This document shows, piece by piece, positions 62,502 to 64,000 of a DNA stretch of 64,000 nucleotides (positions are counted from its first letter, which is position 1; every line of letters begins with the position of its first letter). This DNA comes from Lysobacteraceae bacterium NML93-0793 (GTDB lineage Bacteria > Pseudomonadota > Gammaproteobacteria > Xanthomonadales > Xanthomonadaceae): the NCBI GenBank assembly GCA_002324875.1, contig NTJG01000003.1, positions 203,929-267,928 of the forward strand. Direction: 5' to 3'. A model generated the notes under the pieces. That model was not told the DNA's origin. It ran no database searches and saw nothing but the letters and a program-made list of their open reading frames with translations. Position numbers and translations under genes: made by a program.

Positions 62502-63659
62502 ATGGCCGGCAGGCTTCAGCGCCTTTCAAGGTCGCTTCGCACGGTTTGCGCCGTCGCGCTGCTGACCGTCACCACATACGCGGCCGCCCAGCAGATGCGC
62601 GGCGACCATCCCGAGACCTACGTCGTGGTCCGCGGGGATACGCTGTGGGGGATCGCCGGTCGGTTCCTCGATCGCCCGTGGCTGTGGCCCGAGATCTGGC
62701 AGGCCAATCCGCAGATCGCGAACCCGCACCTGATCTATCCGGGCGACGTCATCAGCCTGGCCTACCTCAATCGCGTGACGATGCAGCCGGGTCCGCGCGC
62801 GCCGACCGAGGCGCCGATCAACGCGATCTCGCTGTCGGACATCGAGCCGTTCCTGAAGAACCGCCGTGTCGTCTTCGACTTCGAAGAGCTGCCCTACGTG
62901 GTGTCCGCCGAGGACACCCGCCTGCGCGGCAGCGTGGACCGCGACATCTACGTCGCCGGCCTCGACGCCGCCCAGCCGGGCGAGCGCTACGCGGTGCAGC
63001 GCGCGGCGACCGAGTTCTACGGTGCCCGTCGCACCCGTGACCTCGATTTCCGCGGCAAGCGCATCCCGGGCGAAAGCCACCTCTGGGGCCAGGTGACGCC
63101 GCGCCTGCGGGGCCAGGACGCGTTCCTCGGCTACGAGATGGTGCAGATGGGCGTGGCCACCGTGGTCCGCGGCCCGACGCCCGACAGCGCGATGACCACG
63201 CTGACGCTCGACAACGACGGCTTCGAGGCGCGTCCGGGCGACCGCCTGGTGCCGGTGAATCCGCAGCCCTACGACCTGCAGTTCTTCCCGCACCCGCCGA
63301 GCGCCGACGCGATCGCCGCCGACCCGCAGGTGCTGGCCGTGGCCGACGCCCTGATCACCGGCGGCCCGCGCGACGTCATCGCGATCTCGGCCGGTCACCA
63401 GAACGGTGTCGACAACGGCACGGTGTTCTCGGTCTGGCGCGAGGGTCCGCACGTCGTCGACCGCGTGCGTCATCCGAACACCTCGCGGATCACCGACTCG
63501 CCGAACGCCGGCAGCCGCCGCGATCGCATGCCCGACGAATACGCCGCGCACGCGATGGTGTTCCTGACCTTCGACTTCGTGAGCTATGCACTGGTCATGG
63601 AAGGCACCAAGCCGGTGCAGACGGGCTACCGCCTCAAGCATCCGGACGCTCCGTACTGA
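62502..63659 (+). CDS. LysM peptidoglycan-binding domain protein
   Basis: A 385-residue exported protein with a signal peptide of about 29 residues (VCAVALLTVTTYAAAQQ), then a LysM domain at about 38-88 (YVVVRGDTLWGIAGRFLDRP and PEIWQANPQIANPHLIYPGD). The remaining 290 residues have repeated beta-type segments such as FRGKRIPGESHLWGQVTPRL and VDNGTVFSVWREGP. An AAGGGGAG ribosome site precedes the ATG at 62502. LysM binds peptidoglycan, so the protein is periplasmic. Proteins like this often precede dprA in xanthomonads. Role unknown. Confidence 0.88.
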   Translation: MAGRLQRLSRSLRTVCAVALLTVTTYAAAQQMRGDHPETYVVVRGDTLWGIAGRFLDRPWLWPEIWQANPQIANPHLIYPGDVISLAYLNRVTMQPGPRAPTEAPINAISLSDIEPFLKNRRVVFDFEELPYVVSAEDTRLRGSVDRDIYVAGLDAAQPGERYAVQRAATEFYGARRTRDLDFRGKRIPGESHLWGQVTPRLRGQDAFLGYEMVQMGVATVVRGPTPDSAMTTLTLDNDGFEARPGDRLVPVNPQPYDLQFFPHPPSADAIAADPQVLAVADALITGGPRDVIAISAGHQNGVDNGTVFSVWREGPHVVDRVRHPNTSRITDSPNAGSRRDRMPDEYAAHAMVFLTFDFVSYALVMEGTKPVQTGYRLKHPDAPY

Positions 63660-63696
63660 GGGACGCGCGGCAACATCGCGCAGCCTGCACGTTCCA

Positions 63697-63720
63697 AACG
63701 GCGCCCTCGGGCGCCGTTTT
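63697..63720 (+). terminator. Rho-independent terminator after the LysM gene
   Basis: AACGGCGCC pairs with GGCGCCGTT around a CTCG tetraloop, and TTTT overlaps the base of the stem. It lies about 37 bp after the stop codon. Confidence 0.85.
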
Positions 63721-63822
63721 CGTCTGCGTCACGCGCCGGTCGCCGGTCGCCGGGCTATTCCTACGCAGCCGGAGTCGCGATGCCGACTGTCCGGCCGCGC
63801 GCGCGCTCCCTAGCCTCGCCGG

Positions 63823-64000
63823 ATGCCCGACCGATCCGATGCCCATCACCGCGCCCTGCTGACCCTCATCCATGCCGGCGGCGCCGCCAGCCCGCGCCGC
63901 GGGCTGCTGGAGGCCAGCCACAGCCCGCAGGCGGCCCTGGACGCGGGCCCTGCGACCTGGGGCGCCGCCGGCCTCGACGGCGCCCAGTGCGCCGCCCTGC
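63823..64000 (+). CDS. dprA: DNA processing protein DprA, 5' end only
   Basis: The first 59 codons of a gene cut by the window end. They encode MPDRSDAHHRALLTLIHAGG followed by SPRRGLLEASHSPQAALDAG, which resembles the N-terminal sterile-alpha-motif-like part of xanthomonad DprA. DprA loads RecA on incoming DNA during natural transformation. The position after the LysM gene and opposite def-fmt agrees with common gene order. No ribosome site stands out clearly, and identification rests on context and a short match. Confidence 0.75.
   Translation, partial: MPDRSDAHHRALLTLIHAGGAASPRRGLLEASHSPQAALDAGPATWGAAGLDGAQCAAL

Overview
The window reads as the chromosome of a high-GC gammaproteobacterium of the Xanthomonadaceae (Lysobacter, Luteimonas or a close relative). 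The grounds are codon use almost always ending in G or C, Xanthomonas-like RuvA/RuvC/YebC, Ohr, BamD and trehalose genes, many TonB-dependent receptors, and intergenic repeats of the kinds common in this family. Genus is an inference; no rRNA or tRNA gene was found in the window.

Layout. 1-3301: the 5' part of kup, then ruvA, ruvC and yebC, all on the minus strand. 3336-7073: accessory stress genes (small alpha/beta hydrolase with an AraC regulator, ohr, a secreted chloroperoxidase-like hydrolase, a GNAT acetyltransferase). 7111-11755: a complete periplasmic nitrate reductase operon napEFDABC behind an FNR/ANR box. 12111-20276: aspS, a zinc-ribbon protein, a SIMPL protein, a class A beta-lactamase-like protein divergent from an AmpR-like regulator, a lipoprotein and an ABC-F ATPase. 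20461-25436: two tandem paralogous TonB-dependent receptors. 25686-33039: a YbaL-type K+/H+ antiporter, a sirtuin, a YfcH-type epimerase, clpB and a glutathione S-transferase. 33068-40371: a hybrid histidine kinase, a DCC protein and the trehalose operon otsB-GH15-otsA. 40417-48838: gloA, DUF4166, a purine/xanthine-type permease and two further TonB receptors around a DUF3574 lipoprotein. 48867-51581: bamD divergent from rluD-pgeF. 51582-56581: two large palindromic elements flanking lpxL-like, PH-domain and triple-PH-domain genes. 56582-64000: three family-2 glycosyltransferases, then rsmB-fmt-def and, divergently, a LysM protein and the start of dprA.

How parts work together. The nap genes form one translationally coupled unit for periplasmic nitrate reduction, probably switched on by low oxygen. 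otsB, GH15 and otsA overlap by 4 bp each and make and possibly recycle trehalose. def, fmt and rsmB are the conserved formyl-methionine and rRNA methylation block. bamD, rluD and pgeF are the conserved outer-membrane, ribosome and peptidoglycan-editing neighbours. The beta-lactamase-like gene and its AmpR-like regulator look like an inducible cell-wall response pair, but the enzyme has lost its usual omega loop.

The least explained parts are the two 0.7-0.8 kb palindromic elements near 51.9-52.65 and 55.9-56.54 kb, which share two identical hairpins and a third hairpin whose sequence differs while pairing is kept, and the beta-lactamase homologue without a recognisable Glu166 motif.
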